In this document: positions 55,408 to 63,276 of the stretch, piece by piece
How positions within the stretch are numbered: position 1 is the first letter of the stretch
Layout: each line of letters opens with the position of its first letter
Origin: Lysinibacillus fusiformis
GTDB lineage: Bacteria; Bacillota; Bacilli; Bacillales_A; Planococcaceae
Direction of reading: 5' to 3'
DNA length: 64,000 bases
Assembly (NCBI RefSeq): GCF_002845985.1
Contig: NZ_PDFK01000010.1
Coordinates: 44,706-108,705 of the forward strand
Translations under genes and position numbers: made by a program
The notes under the pieces: model-generated
Seen by the model: the letters and a program-made list of their open reading frames with translations, nothing else
Database searches by the model: none
What the model was told of the DNA's origin: nothing

Positions 55408-55595
55408 TGATAGTTTACTGGGCTACTGTTTCAAAAATCCAAAAACCAACATATCCTATAATAGAACATTTCACAAAGTTATTACATGGGTAGATGTGTT
55501 AGTGGTTGAATAAATGACTGATTCGGCAATGAGTGGGGCCTTTTTAATCAGCCTCCGCTTATAGGTTTATGTTATTTGAGATATTACGGGTAGGT
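55408..55595. other. Debris between toxin tip and terminator
   Basis: No frame with recognisable motif was seen. Confidence 0.4.
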
Positions 55596-55650
55596 AAAAA
55601 AGAGCAACCACCACACGAGCGGTTATTCACATTGTGGCGTGGTTGTATAA
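55596..55650 (-). terminator. Terminator hairpin in toxin array
   Basis: CAACCACGCCACA / TGTG-GTGGTTG hairpin followed by CTCTTTTTT on the minus strand, about 150 bases past the SUKH gene at 55800. Confidence 0.65.
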
Positions 55651-55799
55651 ATGAGAAGAACATCCGTATAATGTGATGAATCAGTTCATGTTTCAATATA
55701 TTGTAGTAACGCATTGTTCTGCATATACCGCTTACTGTTAAACGGATCGGTTGTCTACTTCAAGCATAGTAGTATTTCATGATACGCTCGTTGAAAACT

Positions 55800-56606
55800 T
55801 TAATTCTTTTTATTAACATTTAATTCAGCTAGTAAAGTTTCGCCAATATTGTCGATTTGTTTATCTAAATCACCTGCTACAAACCCACACAAAGAATTAT
55901 CTCTATTTTCAATGTAAAAGCTAATGCCGTCTTTAAAACCTATGTGATGGGTCAGGTCACTAAACCATGCTCTTTGGAAATCATATGTTTTTGAAAATTT
56001 TTCAATTATGTCAAAAACATCCGATTCATTGTTTCTCTTTATTGCTTCTTTAAGCATGTTAGGTGATCCAGCAAAGATTATACTCTTATCATAATTTAAT
56101 CTTTCGTATTTACTAAAGGCACATTGAAATAAGAATTTTTCAAAGTTATCTGCAAAATAACTTACAAACTGGCTATCCTCATTAGTCATAACAATCTGAG
56201 GATTATCAGTTTGAGTAAAATCAAATGATAGTTGACCATAGAATAATTCAGTTTGAAAAAAATGTATATATTTATCACTTAAAGTGTCTGGTTCTTCTTC
56301 ATGTATCCCTTCATAAGTATCAATTATCTCAGAAATGGAAGCATATCCCGGAAGTTGAATTTTTAGTAAACCCTTATCATCCTGCCCCATATAATTTAAA
56401 TAAATCTCATATTCTTTAGGAAAATGATAGTTATATTTATTAATTTGTGTTAGATTTTTTAGCGTATCTATGTCCTCTGTTTTTGCAGGTTCTATTTCAG
56501 CTACCCATTTCTCATCAAATTTAGATATATATTTTGACAATCGTTCCAAAAGATTTGTACAATCTCCCATAGATGGGATGTGATTACTTTTTATTGGCAT
56601 TTTCAT
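55800..56606 (-). CDS. SMI1/KNR4 (SUKH) immunity protein
   Basis: A 268-residue protein. The SUKH fold is visible in residues 40-165: HFPKEYEIYLNYMGQDDKGL, PGYASISEIIDTYEGI, YIHFFQTELFYGQLSFDFTQ and VSYFADNFEKFLFQCAFS. The C-terminal 90 residues (SPNMLKEAIKRNNESDVFDI) are an extra domain. AGGAG precedes the ATG. A decayed toxin tail lies just upstream (56622-56835), the expected toxin-then-immunity order. Confidence 0.75.
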   Translation of the reverse strand: MKMPIKSNHIPSMGDCTNLLERLSKYISKFDEKWVAEIEPAKTEDIDTLKNLTQINKYNYHFPKEYEIYLNYMGQDDKGLLKIQLPGYASISEIIDTYEGIHEEEPDTLSDKYIHFFQTELFYGQLSFDFTQTDNPQIVMTNEDSQFVSYFADNFEKFLFQCAFSKYERLNYDKSIIFAGSPNMLKEAIKRNNESDVFDIIEKFSKTYDFQRAWFSDLTHHIGFKDGISFYIENRDNSLCGFVAGDLDKQIDNIGETLLAELNVNKKN

Positions 56607-56621
56607 ATTTCATGTACTCCT

Positions 56622-56835
56622 CTATATTTTTATATCACTACATGTTAAACATGGATTCATTTGCTTTGAATTTTCTACATATGGATATTTTTGCTGAGCG
56701 CCAAACAGTATCGATACCTGTTATTTTACTTGAATTATCATGTACAGCATTTACCACTTTTGCTTCTGCTCAAGAACTTATTTCATCTAAAAACCCAACT
56801 GAAACCGTTCTATTCTATTTTTGTACGTTATTACA
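56622..56835 (-). pseudogene. Decayed toxin C-terminus ahead of SUKH gene
   Basis: Scattered coding text in two frames: VGFLDEISS-stop-AEAKVVNAVHDNSSKI, TGIDTVWR, then GAQQKYPYVENSKQMNPCLT and CSDIKI with TAG at 56622. The PCLTCSD end suggests a zinc-ligand pair as in deaminase-type toxins, and the AEAKVxNAV text also fits such toxins. At least one stop and one frameshift make it dead. Assignment to a deaminase is tentative. Confidence 0.5.
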
Positions 56836-57300
56836 GTAACGACTGGTTTTTAGGCTTTTTTACCATCCCCTAATATGAAGCTCACCTATCACCTTTCATG
56901 CTTTTGCAGCAACCTCTAAAGCTCTTGATGGGTATGAAGACGGGAGCTCCAGGCTCTATAATTCAAATTTAAAATTGTGAATAATTCTTAAATAAATCTA
57001 AAATTGATTGCGCTTAAACTCTTTGAATAGGTAAATTGAATTTTTCTATATATTTTATCAATAGGTTATTCCTACCGAAAATAATATTCTCAACTAAATC
57101 ACAAGAGTTATTTATTCGAATTAAAGCAAAACTCTGAGCCGACACCATTATAGATTCTTTCCCATTTTCATATCAACTGCAGCAGTTATAACAGAAATAC
57201 AAAAAGCTTATTCCTTTTTAGCATTCAAGTAGAAATAAGCTTTTCTGAAATTATCATATAAAAGTTAAGTTAAAATCATTATGTTATCTAGACTCTTCTA
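56836..57300. other. Gene-free spacer in toxin array
   Basis: AT-rich with no recognised gene. A CTTATTTCT/AGAAATAAG hairpin-like pair near 57208-57245 could end the upstream SUKH transcript. Confidence 0.4.
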
Positions 57301-57744
57301 TCAATTATATAGGGAAAATAAAAAATCTGATAAAGTATCACTGACCTTGTTAAAATCATCTAATTCTACACTTTCATCATAACAATATACCGCTGGCTCG
57401 TCCCCATCATTTAAATCAAAAAACCAGAACATATATCCTTGATGCATCATAAATATAAACTGATTATCTGTAAGCTTTTTTGTGTAGTTGTTTTCCTCCA
57501 AAAGTTCAATAGCCCACTCTTTTAAATCAAAAATATACTTCATGGAATAATCCGTACCACCTAAAAATTCAATTCCATTCCCAGCTTTATTCATAAAATC
57601 CAAATAAGTTTTAGGAAGTGTTCGAGTAGGAGAGAATTTTACTAATTTTAATATATCATCCTTACTGCAGGGTTTCATTGGATAAGAGTCCTGCTCTAAG
57701 GATGTCAAGAAATCCTCTATATTACTACTTTTAAAATAGTTTAT
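57301..57744 (-). CDS. SMI1/KNR4 (SUKH) immunity protein with possible ATA start
   Basis: A SUKH-type protein of about 147 residues if read from ATA 57744, or 135 from TTG 57708. Residues DDILKLVKFSPTRTLPKTYL, DFMNKAGNGIEFLGGTDYSM, YMFWFFDLNDGDEPAVYCYD and FNKVSDTLSDFLFSLYN match the SUKH core. The only strong ribosome site (GGAGGAGA at 57751-57758) sits 6 bases before ATA followed by NYFKSSNIEDFLTSLEQ, which reads like the natural N-terminus. The start codon therefore seems to have mutated from ATG to ATA. Confidence 0.7.
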   Translation of the reverse strand: MNYFKSSNIEDFLTSLEQDSYPMKPCSKDDILKLVKFSPTRTLPKTYLDFMNKAGNGIEFLGGTDYSMKYIFDLKEWAIELLEENNYTKKLTDNQFIFMMHQGYMFWFFDLNDGDEPAVYCYDESVELDDFNKVSDTLSDFLFSLYN

Positions 57745-57790
57745 ACAAAATCTCCTCCTTATCCTACATCTACTATTTGTACTATCATAT

Positions 57791-57867
57791 GTTTATCGCC
57801 ACAAGCGTGTCATTATCGATTATTTAGTCACTAATCCATTCCTGTATGTAAAATGTCATCTTGCCTA
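57791..57867. repeat. Spacer repeat, copy 2
   Basis: It matches 54107-54199: TTTATCGCCAC, AGC and GTAAAATGTCATCTTGC in the same order. It lies between the SUKH gene at 57301 and the immunity gene at 58061. Confidence 0.55.
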
Positions 57868-58060
57868 AAAAGCACTTGTTGTAGATATAAAACAATCCAT
57901 TAATTAAAGTTTGTCTATTTAAAACTAGTTCCCATAGAAAGGGCTATAATACTGTGTTTTTGTTTTAATCTGTGCTGTTTCCTGACTCTAAACATTGTAA
58001 TGATAAGTGAAACATGTGCTAGTTAAACGATTTCTATTGAATTCTTTATTTAAACTTCTT

Positions 58061-58369
58061 TTAACAGTCAAATAATTCATTAGCCAATTGAGAAATTTCT
58101 TGAACTGCGTCTTCAATTCTGTTTTGTTTATCTAAAGAATATTTATCTTCATTTAAATAGAAATAATTACTAATATCAACAAAAGATAATGCAAGTTTTT
58201 TAGGAGTGACTTCTAAACTTTTATATTCGACTATTAATCTTTTCATTGCTGTAATTAATTCACTATATTTATCTTCGTTCAATCCTTCACCATTTCTTAA
58301 TTGTATTAAAATTGGATGTTCTCCTAGAATATTTTCATAAACACAATTTAAAGCTTCATTCTTATTCAT
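58061..58369 (-). CDS. Putative immunity protein
   Basis: A 102-residue acidic helical protein from ATG 58369 behind AAAGGAG: MNKNEALNCVYENILGEHPI, SELITAMKRLIVEYKSLEVT, FVDISNYFYLNEDKYSLDKQ. No family is recognised. It lies 11 bases after a decayed toxin tail (58381-58560), which by analogy with its neighbours suggests an immunity role. Inference from context only. Confidence 0.6.
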   Translation of the reverse strand: MNKNEALNCVYENILGEHPILIQLRNGEGLNEDKYSELITAMKRLIVEYKSLEVTPKKLALSFVDISNYFYLNEDKYSLDKQNRIEDAVQEISQLANELFDC

Positions 58370-58380
58370 AACGTTCTCCT

Positions 58381-58560
58381 TTAACGACATGGCTTAATTG
58401 CTGTAGAAGGAACATGCCCTCCACTAGAAATTCTTAGCTGAAAAAGTATACGGAACATAATAACCCGTGGTAGATTAATCATAACTCCTAGATAACAGAA
58501 GACCAGATTGATCACAAGTTTGGTGCAGATATCTTACATGTCTATAAACCAAAAACAATC
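58381..58560 (-). pseudogene. Decayed toxin tail
   Basis: The final frame reads RISSGGHVPSTAIKPCR and stops at 58381. A different frame just upstream reads GYYVPYTFSAKNF. Both look like the end of an RHS-type toxin split by a frameshift. Nothing upstream was recognised with confidence. Confidence 0.45.
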
Positions 58561-58837
58561 AACATATTTCTCAAAATAAGTATTGTTAGGTAGAAATCCG
58601 TGTGAATAATATCAACTATACACGGAGCGAAATTCGTTGCTTTATGAGAAAGAGGTCTGAGCCATATTATTTCTAGTTCCAATGCGGGCTGGTCCGAACC
58701 TTCTATTTGTCATGCTGTTTTATAGGAAAGACTCACCATGACTTTTCATATCATAACGAGTTTATTCTCTTTTTGTACCTAGGCCTCGTTTTTACTTTTC
58801 TAAACTGGTGTCTACTTTTTTGAGAATGATCCAGTCC
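58561..58837. other. Gene-free spacer in toxin array
   Basis: No recognised gene. Short AT-rich debris. Confidence 0.4.
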
Positions 58838-59188
58838 TTACTCCCATCTTTTGCATAAATATTGCTCGTAAAAATTATCAATATCTTCCTGACTTAGTAT
58901 TTTCATATCATAAAAAAGACTATCGAGAATATCTTCAGCAATCTCTACGTCTTCTGCACAACCTGTATTGTTTGCCAGAAGTTCTACCCCTTCTTTTACT
59001 AAATACCCTCTATCTGTTTTAGACAGAGTACGATCATTATAAACTTGAATTATTAATTTTTTTATTTGTTCTTTGATCTTTTTGTTTTCAATGTAACCTT
59101 CCTCTTCACTTTTGAATTGCTTATTGTAGTAGTTCTTTAAAGAACTTCTAATTTTGTCAATTTCACTTCGATAATCTATTTTCATCAT
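58838..59188 (-). CDS. Putative immunity protein
   Basis: A 116-residue mostly helical, Lys/Glu-rich protein: MMKIDYRSEIDKIRSSLKNY, LSKTDRGYLVKEGVELLANN, EIAEDILDSLFYDMKILSQE. AAAGGATGG precedes the ATG. No family is recognised. A decayed coding stretch upstream (59200-59465) makes a toxin/immunity pairing plausible. Confidence 0.55.
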   Translation of the reverse strand: MMKIDYRSEIDKIRSSLKNYYNKQFKSEEEGYIENKKIKEQIKKLIIQVYNDRTLSKTDRGYLVKEGVELLANNTGCAEDVEIAEDILDSLFYDMKILSQEDIDNFYEQYLCKRWE

Positions 59189-59199
59189 TTAAAGACACC

Positions 59200-59465
59200 A
59201 TCCTTTATAGTATAAGTACCTCAGCATCTTTCGTAGCAAACTTATACGCTGGATCTCTAAAACAGGATCAATCCCATTAGATACATCAAAGCCCTTTTAG
59301 AATCTAACATATCAGTATAATAGCAATTAGTGTACTTGAAGTCATCTTTCCTCTTTTAAGATTTGGCCATGCATAAAACTCAGCAGTATGTTGCTTTTTC
59401 ATAGTTGATATATATTGGGTATTCAATTTCTCATCATCAATATGCTCCTGAATTGAATAATTAGC
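59200..59465 (-). pseudogene. Decayed toxin remnant
   Basis: Readable text in shifting frames: IQEHIDDEKLNTQYISTMKK, QHTAEFYAWPNLKRGKMTSS, then GFDVSNGIDPVLE and, in another frame, DPAYKFATKDAEVLIL with TAA just before the immunity gene leader. At least two frameshifts. The family is not recognised. Confidence 0.45.
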
Positions 59466-59596
59466 ATCACAGAATCAGAGTTTCTATATCTTAAAAGAAT
59501 TTGAGAGTGTGGAGCATTAAAAAAGAATAAGAAAAGTATGTAATGGATTACAATACAAACGTATTAAGGCAACCAAGGTTTTCTATTCACATAATT

Positions 59597-59898
59597 CTAT
59601 TTTGTTTTCACCACTTCTTTTATTTGCTCTACTAATTGAATTAACCACTGTAGTGGCGTTAGTTCAATTAGTAGAGCAAATAAATTTCTACATTATTTTG
59701 AATGATTTTTTCCTTTTCTTGTTGTGTTAATTGACTATTTAAAAAATCTTCACAATATTTTATTGTAAACAGCAAACATACTTTACTAGCTTCTTTTATA
59801 AACTCATTTAATGCTTGTTCAGGAGAATTGATATCTTGGTGGAATGTCCCACCTAAAAAATCTTCTAATTCCTCTATAAAATCATAACTCTCACCCAT
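59597..59898 (-). pseudogene. CdiI-like immunity gene with frameshift
   Basis: It starts MGESYDFIEELEDFLGGTFH then QDINSPEQALNEFIKEASKV, the pattern of contact-dependent inhibition immunity proteins. The frame as read stops at 59668 after VEIYLLY. The expected C-terminus lies in the next frame: LLIELTPLQWLIQLVEQIKE then VVKTK with TAG at 59597. One indel near 59690 separates them. It may still fold as a truncated protein, but is most likely inactivated. Confidence 0.65.
59619..59684. repeat. Perfect 22-bp inverted repeat inside the CdiI-like gene
   Basis: 59619-59640 and 59663-59684 are exact reverse complements of 22 bases (central part CTCTACTAATTGAA), flanking a 22-base loop that contains the palindrome CCACT-GT-AGTGG. 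The right arm ends in the frameshift region of the immunity gene. Confidence 0.8.
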
Positions 59899-59916
59899 TT
59901 AAATTCCCTGCTTTCT

Positions 59917-60010
59917 TATTTTTCTGGGTATCCTGTAAGAATAAAACTACTTCCTTTATCTTTTTTTAGTATAAAAAGCGCTTTTATCCCTACTCCAAAT
60001 GCTCATTACT
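59917..60010 (-). pseudogene. Decayed toxin tail
   Basis: The frame reads AFGVGIKALFILKKDKGSSF then ILTGYPEK and stops at 59917, just ahead of the CdiI-like gene. The KK-DKGS-FILTGYP ending is like the last strand of RNase-type CdiA tips. The upstream part is absent or unreadable. Confidence 0.5.
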
Positions 60011-60133
60011 TCTGAACCTATACAAAATCCTTTTGAACTCATAATTAGTATTGTCCTTGGAAGTAGGATTTGTACGGAGGTTTTGACTCATGCTATTTAA
60101 AAATTTTCTAATAAAAATCAGGAACGCCGTATA

Positions 60134-60759
60134 TTAACGATCATATGAAGAAAAGTAATGTGGAATATCTTCCAATTCGATAAATCGAATTCCTTTCATA
60201 TGCCTTTCCTCACAAAGTTGCTTAAACCTTTCTGAACAAAATAGATATCTTGCTAATTTTAAGTAATTCAAACAAAACACGTCTCTATCATTTTCTTTTA
60301 ATACAATTTTTTGATATTTTTCAACCAAATAATTTAAGTCAGGAATCTTATTTTCAGGAACTCTCCTTTTTGTAAATTCCGACTTCTCGTAATCAACAAA
60401 ATCCTCTCTATTATAGTACTTAATAAAATAATAAGGTTTTTTTACCTTAGATTTCCCTTTAGAACTAACTACTTGGAGATTCGATATAACATACTTTTGC
60501 AAAGTATTTACTTGATTCATCAAAGTAAGAAAATCACAACTGACGATGTGACCATTAAAACTCTCATAATAGTCGAATTCAATTTTATTATTAGTAATTA
60601 ACCATAAATCTTTTGGCATATCTTGTTTTACGAAAAAAATCTTGTTCCATTCGTATCCCATTCCCTCATTATATTTTGTTTCGTCAAAAGATTCGTGAAT
60701 AAAACCTTCCAAAAAATAGGAGACTTTATATTATCCTTAACAATCATATAGTAACTCAT
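60134..60759 (-). pseudogene. Imm11/Imm43-like immunity gene with homopolymer frameshift
   Basis: ATG 60759, behind AGGGTGAT, opens MSYYMIVKDNIKSPIF. The rest continues in another frame as LEGFIHESFDETKYNEGMGY and runs to 60134 (192 residues from a TTG at 60712). The shift is at a run of six T at 60712-60718, so it may be a phase-variable or sequencing-error site rather than a fixed mutation. FDETKYNEGMGYEWNKIFFV and GHIVSCDFLTLMNQVNTLQK fit DUF1629-type immunity proteins. It follows the AHH-toxin remnant. Confidence 0.6.
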
Positions 60760-60809
60760 TATATCACCCTAATCTTTGACACTTAGGATTTTTCCTAAAT
60801 TGCACAGTA

Positions 60810-61340
60810 TCAAAATGTCCTTTCTGTATTTTGTTTTTTAATTCTTTGCAATTTGCGAATATCTGTCCTAGTCTCTTTTTCATTTATTAGACCAAGAGAA
60901 TATTTATTGGAAATATCTATCACCCTACTCATGACAAAATCACTATACATAAGATGACTAGTATCATGAATCATACTAAAAGAACTTCCTTTTAATGTGG
61001 TAGGGTTGCTAGGCATCATAATACCATTAAATGCTTCATCTCTTAATCCCCCCATACCGATAGAGTCAAAGAAGGATTGATGTGTTTTCTATGTATTAGT
61101 TGTAATAACATGGTGAGCTTGAAATCTTGATAGTTTATCTCCTGCCCTTTTTCTGTTTCCAGCAAGACTTGACTAGGTGCTCTCGCTAAACCGAATGAAT
61201 CAATTTCCATATTTGAATCGTGCACATACCCATAAAGAGTCGGATTCCCACCTGCAATTCCAATCGGATTAACTTGAGTATAATTCCCTTGTTCTGGGTC
61301 GTAGTATCGGATCGATTATAGTACAATCCTATAAATCCTT
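60810..61340 (-). pseudogene. Displaced RHS tip with AHH-type HNH nuclease, decayed
   Basis: It starts with the RHS core end: IGLYYNR, RYYDPEQGNYTQVNPIG, IAGGNPTLYGYVHDSNMEID, SFGLA. After a frameshift it reads LAGNRKRAGDKLSRFQAHHV then ITTNT-stop-KTHQSFFDSIGMGG, LRDEAFNGIMMPSNPTTLKG and MIHDTSHLMYSDFVMSRVID. The AHH, N-G-I-M-x-P and H..H residues mark a HNH/EndoVII-type nuclease toxin. There is a base deletion near 61306, a frameshift near 61170 and an in-frame TAG. The Imm11-like gene is its partner. Confidence 0.8.
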
Positions 61341-61355
61341 ATATTCAACCTCTCT

Positions 61356-61781
61356 TCAATTGCTTTTGTTCATTTTTCCATCAGCTATTCTAAGTCCATC
61401 TAGCAAAATAAGATTGTATTCTTGAGCAACAATTTCAAAAACTTCATCATAACATTCAAGAAAATAATGCTTATATCCCTTTTCAACCAGTGACTCTTGC
61501 TGATTCAAAAAGTCGGAATCAATCACTTCACAAAAACAAGTATCCAATATATTTTCATTAAAATAATCAAGAGCACAAAGTCCAAATTTGACTACATTTT
61601 TAAAAATGAAAGAAATATCAATGTATCGTTCTTCTGTCGAAATATTTGATGCCAACTCTGTTGCTAAATTTAATGAAATTTCAACTTGGCTTGGAAATCG
61701 ATCCATATTGAACTTTTTTAAAATCAACGCATCTCTAGCATCTATTACACCAATTGTTGTATCTATAAATTTGGTTTTCAT
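61356..61781 (-). CDS. Putative immunity protein
   Basis: A 141-residue protein, intact: MKTKFIDTTIGVIDARDALI, FPSQVEISLNLATELASNIS, YIDISFIFKNVVKFGLCALD and FEIVAQEYNLILLDGLRIAD. No family is recognised. ATGGAGG precedes the ATG. It follows a decayed toxin tail (61801-61911) and ends just before the next RHS fragment, so an immunity role is inferred from position. Confidence 0.65.
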   Translation of the reverse strand: MKTKFIDTTIGVIDARDALILKKFNMDRFPSQVEISLNLATELASNISTEERYIDISFIFKNVVKFGLCALDYFNENILDTCFCEVIDSDFLNQQESLVEKGYKHYFLECYDEVFEIVAQEYNLILLDGLRIADGKMNKSN

Positions 61782-61800
61782 AATGCCTCCATTTCTTTAC

Positions 61801-61911
61801 CTAAGGGCAACGAATTTCAATTGTCCTACCGGCTGTTTTAGTGCTAAATCGTTTATTTAAATTAATATTCCCTAAATTTTCTTTAGTCGCCCAAATGGAA
61901 TTCACCCATCC
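61801..61911 (-). pseudogene. Decayed toxin tail
   Basis: A 36-codon open stretch ends NSIWATKENLGNINLNKRFS then TKTAGRTIEIRCP with TAG at 61801. Nothing upstream is readable. By its position before the immunity gene it is the end of a lost toxin. Confidence 0.5.
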
Positions 61912-62588
61912 GCTTCAATCGAGAGTTATTTAACAAAGTATGTCTCGTAAAGGGATTTGTTACGACAATTTCTTTATGGAGAATTTCTTCGGCATTTTAA
62001 AGTTATAATTTCTATACTTTTAAAAGTATAACGCATTTTAAAATTGAATTATAAAAATACATAACGTATTAGAATACAAAACGAGTTAAGGCCGACGTTA
62101 AAAGACATGAGTCCGATACAATATCGAACTCATGCCCAAACCTCTGCCTAATGAAATAACTCTGTCTAACATTTCGAGGTCACTTCATTACCAAGAGGCT
62201 ATTTACTATTCTTTTGCTTTGCTTACTCAACTAAAAACCACTATCGACTAATTCAATATAATACAGACCGTTTTAAAGCTTGTTTACATCAATAATTTCA
62301 ATTTTCGAATCGAAATAATAAAACATTGCTAAATAGACGGGGAAATTTGCCCATCATTGACTAACATAAAATATTTTATAAAATTGCCCCAATCGTTTAC
62401 AAGCTGGATATTTTATTGAAGGAAGGGGCTTATCGTTCGTTCCTTACATATATTTTGCAATAAATTTACTAAATTAAAGTATTAATTTTAATAACATAAT
62501 TTTTTGATTAACTACTTCTTAATCTTTTTATTACGTCGGCTCCCTGAACATAACTCAAAAACTTTAGGAAGGGTATTTAGATATTTAC
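61912..62588. other. Gene-free spacer
   Basis: 677 bases with no gene recognised on either strand, AT-rich. A hairpin at 62106-62133 is the only structure noted. Confidence 0.55.
62106..62133 (-). terminator. Possible terminator
   Basis: ATGAGT-CGAT / ATCG-ACTCAT hairpin with TGTCTTTT on the minus strand. It lies 455 bases beyond the SUKH gene at 62589. Confidence 0.5.
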
Positions 62589-63263
62589 CTAATTTTTTAC
62601 TGGACTAATTAAAATTACATTCTTTGAATTGAGAACCTCTAAACAATTGTATTTTTGATTTAAACTTTCAATTACTTTGCCATACTTCATAAGTGTGATA
62701 TCTTGTATAACCAAAAAAGGTAAACTATTCAGCTTTTCTCTAATATCGATAATAGAAAGTTTTAAATTAAAACATTTTCTTATTTCCATAATAAACTTGT
62801 TTGCATCATTTGGTATTCTGACAACATACACTTTTACCTCATCTATCAAATCCAGTTCGTCTGAGGGAAAATCTTCTTCATCTATAACTGGATTATTTTC
62901 AAGCCAACTAAATAATTCAATATCTAAAGAATAAAAAGACGACGACAATGCACCCAAATCTTGATAGAATACGTTTAGTTGGTCGCTATTCTTTTTTAAA
63001 AACACTCCTTGTCCCCCACCGTCATCCCCTATCAAAATATAATCAGGTGCGTAAACACTTACTTCATACAACCTGTTCCTTTCCACTGCAATGTCAAAAC
63101 CATAAATATTAATTCCGTTTTCAAATGTAACTTCCTCGAAATATTTCCAAAATTCAATCATTCTCGAAGGTATATTAGTTTGAAAACTGATATTGATTTC
63201 ATTTGCATCAATGTTTCTCTCTGTTCTAACGATTAAAGGTAACGACTTAAAATTTAAAATCAT
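62589..63263 (-). CDS. SMI1/KNR4 (SUKH) immunity protein of the RHS toxin
   Basis: A 224-residue protein. SUKH text: IPSRMIEFWKYFEEVTFENG, INIYGFDIAVERNRLYEVSV, YAPDYILIGDDGGGQGVFLK and NVFYQDLGALSSSFYSLDIE. GDDGGG is a hallmark. A 75-residue C-terminal extension (IDEVKVYVVRIPNDANKFIM) is separate. It starts 13 bases after the RHS toxin stop, and so is the cognate immunity protein of the active tip. Confidence 0.82.
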   Translation of the reverse strand: MILNFKSLPLIVRTERNIDANEINISFQTNIPSRMIEFWKYFEEVTFENGINIYGFDIAVERNRLYEVSVYAPDYILIGDDGGGQGVFLKKNSDQLNVFYQDLGALSSSFYSLDIELFSWLENNPVIDEEDFPSDELDLIDEVKVYVVRIPNDANKFIMEIRKCFNLKLSIIDIREKLNSLPFLVIQDITLMKYGKVIESLNQKYNCLEVLNSKNVILISPVKN

Positions 63264-63276
63264 TGATTTCCTCCAA

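Noticed and set aside
56573..56873. Plus-strand frames near 56.6-56.9 kb
   Set aside because: They run antisense to the decayed toxin tail and have no ribosome site or motif.
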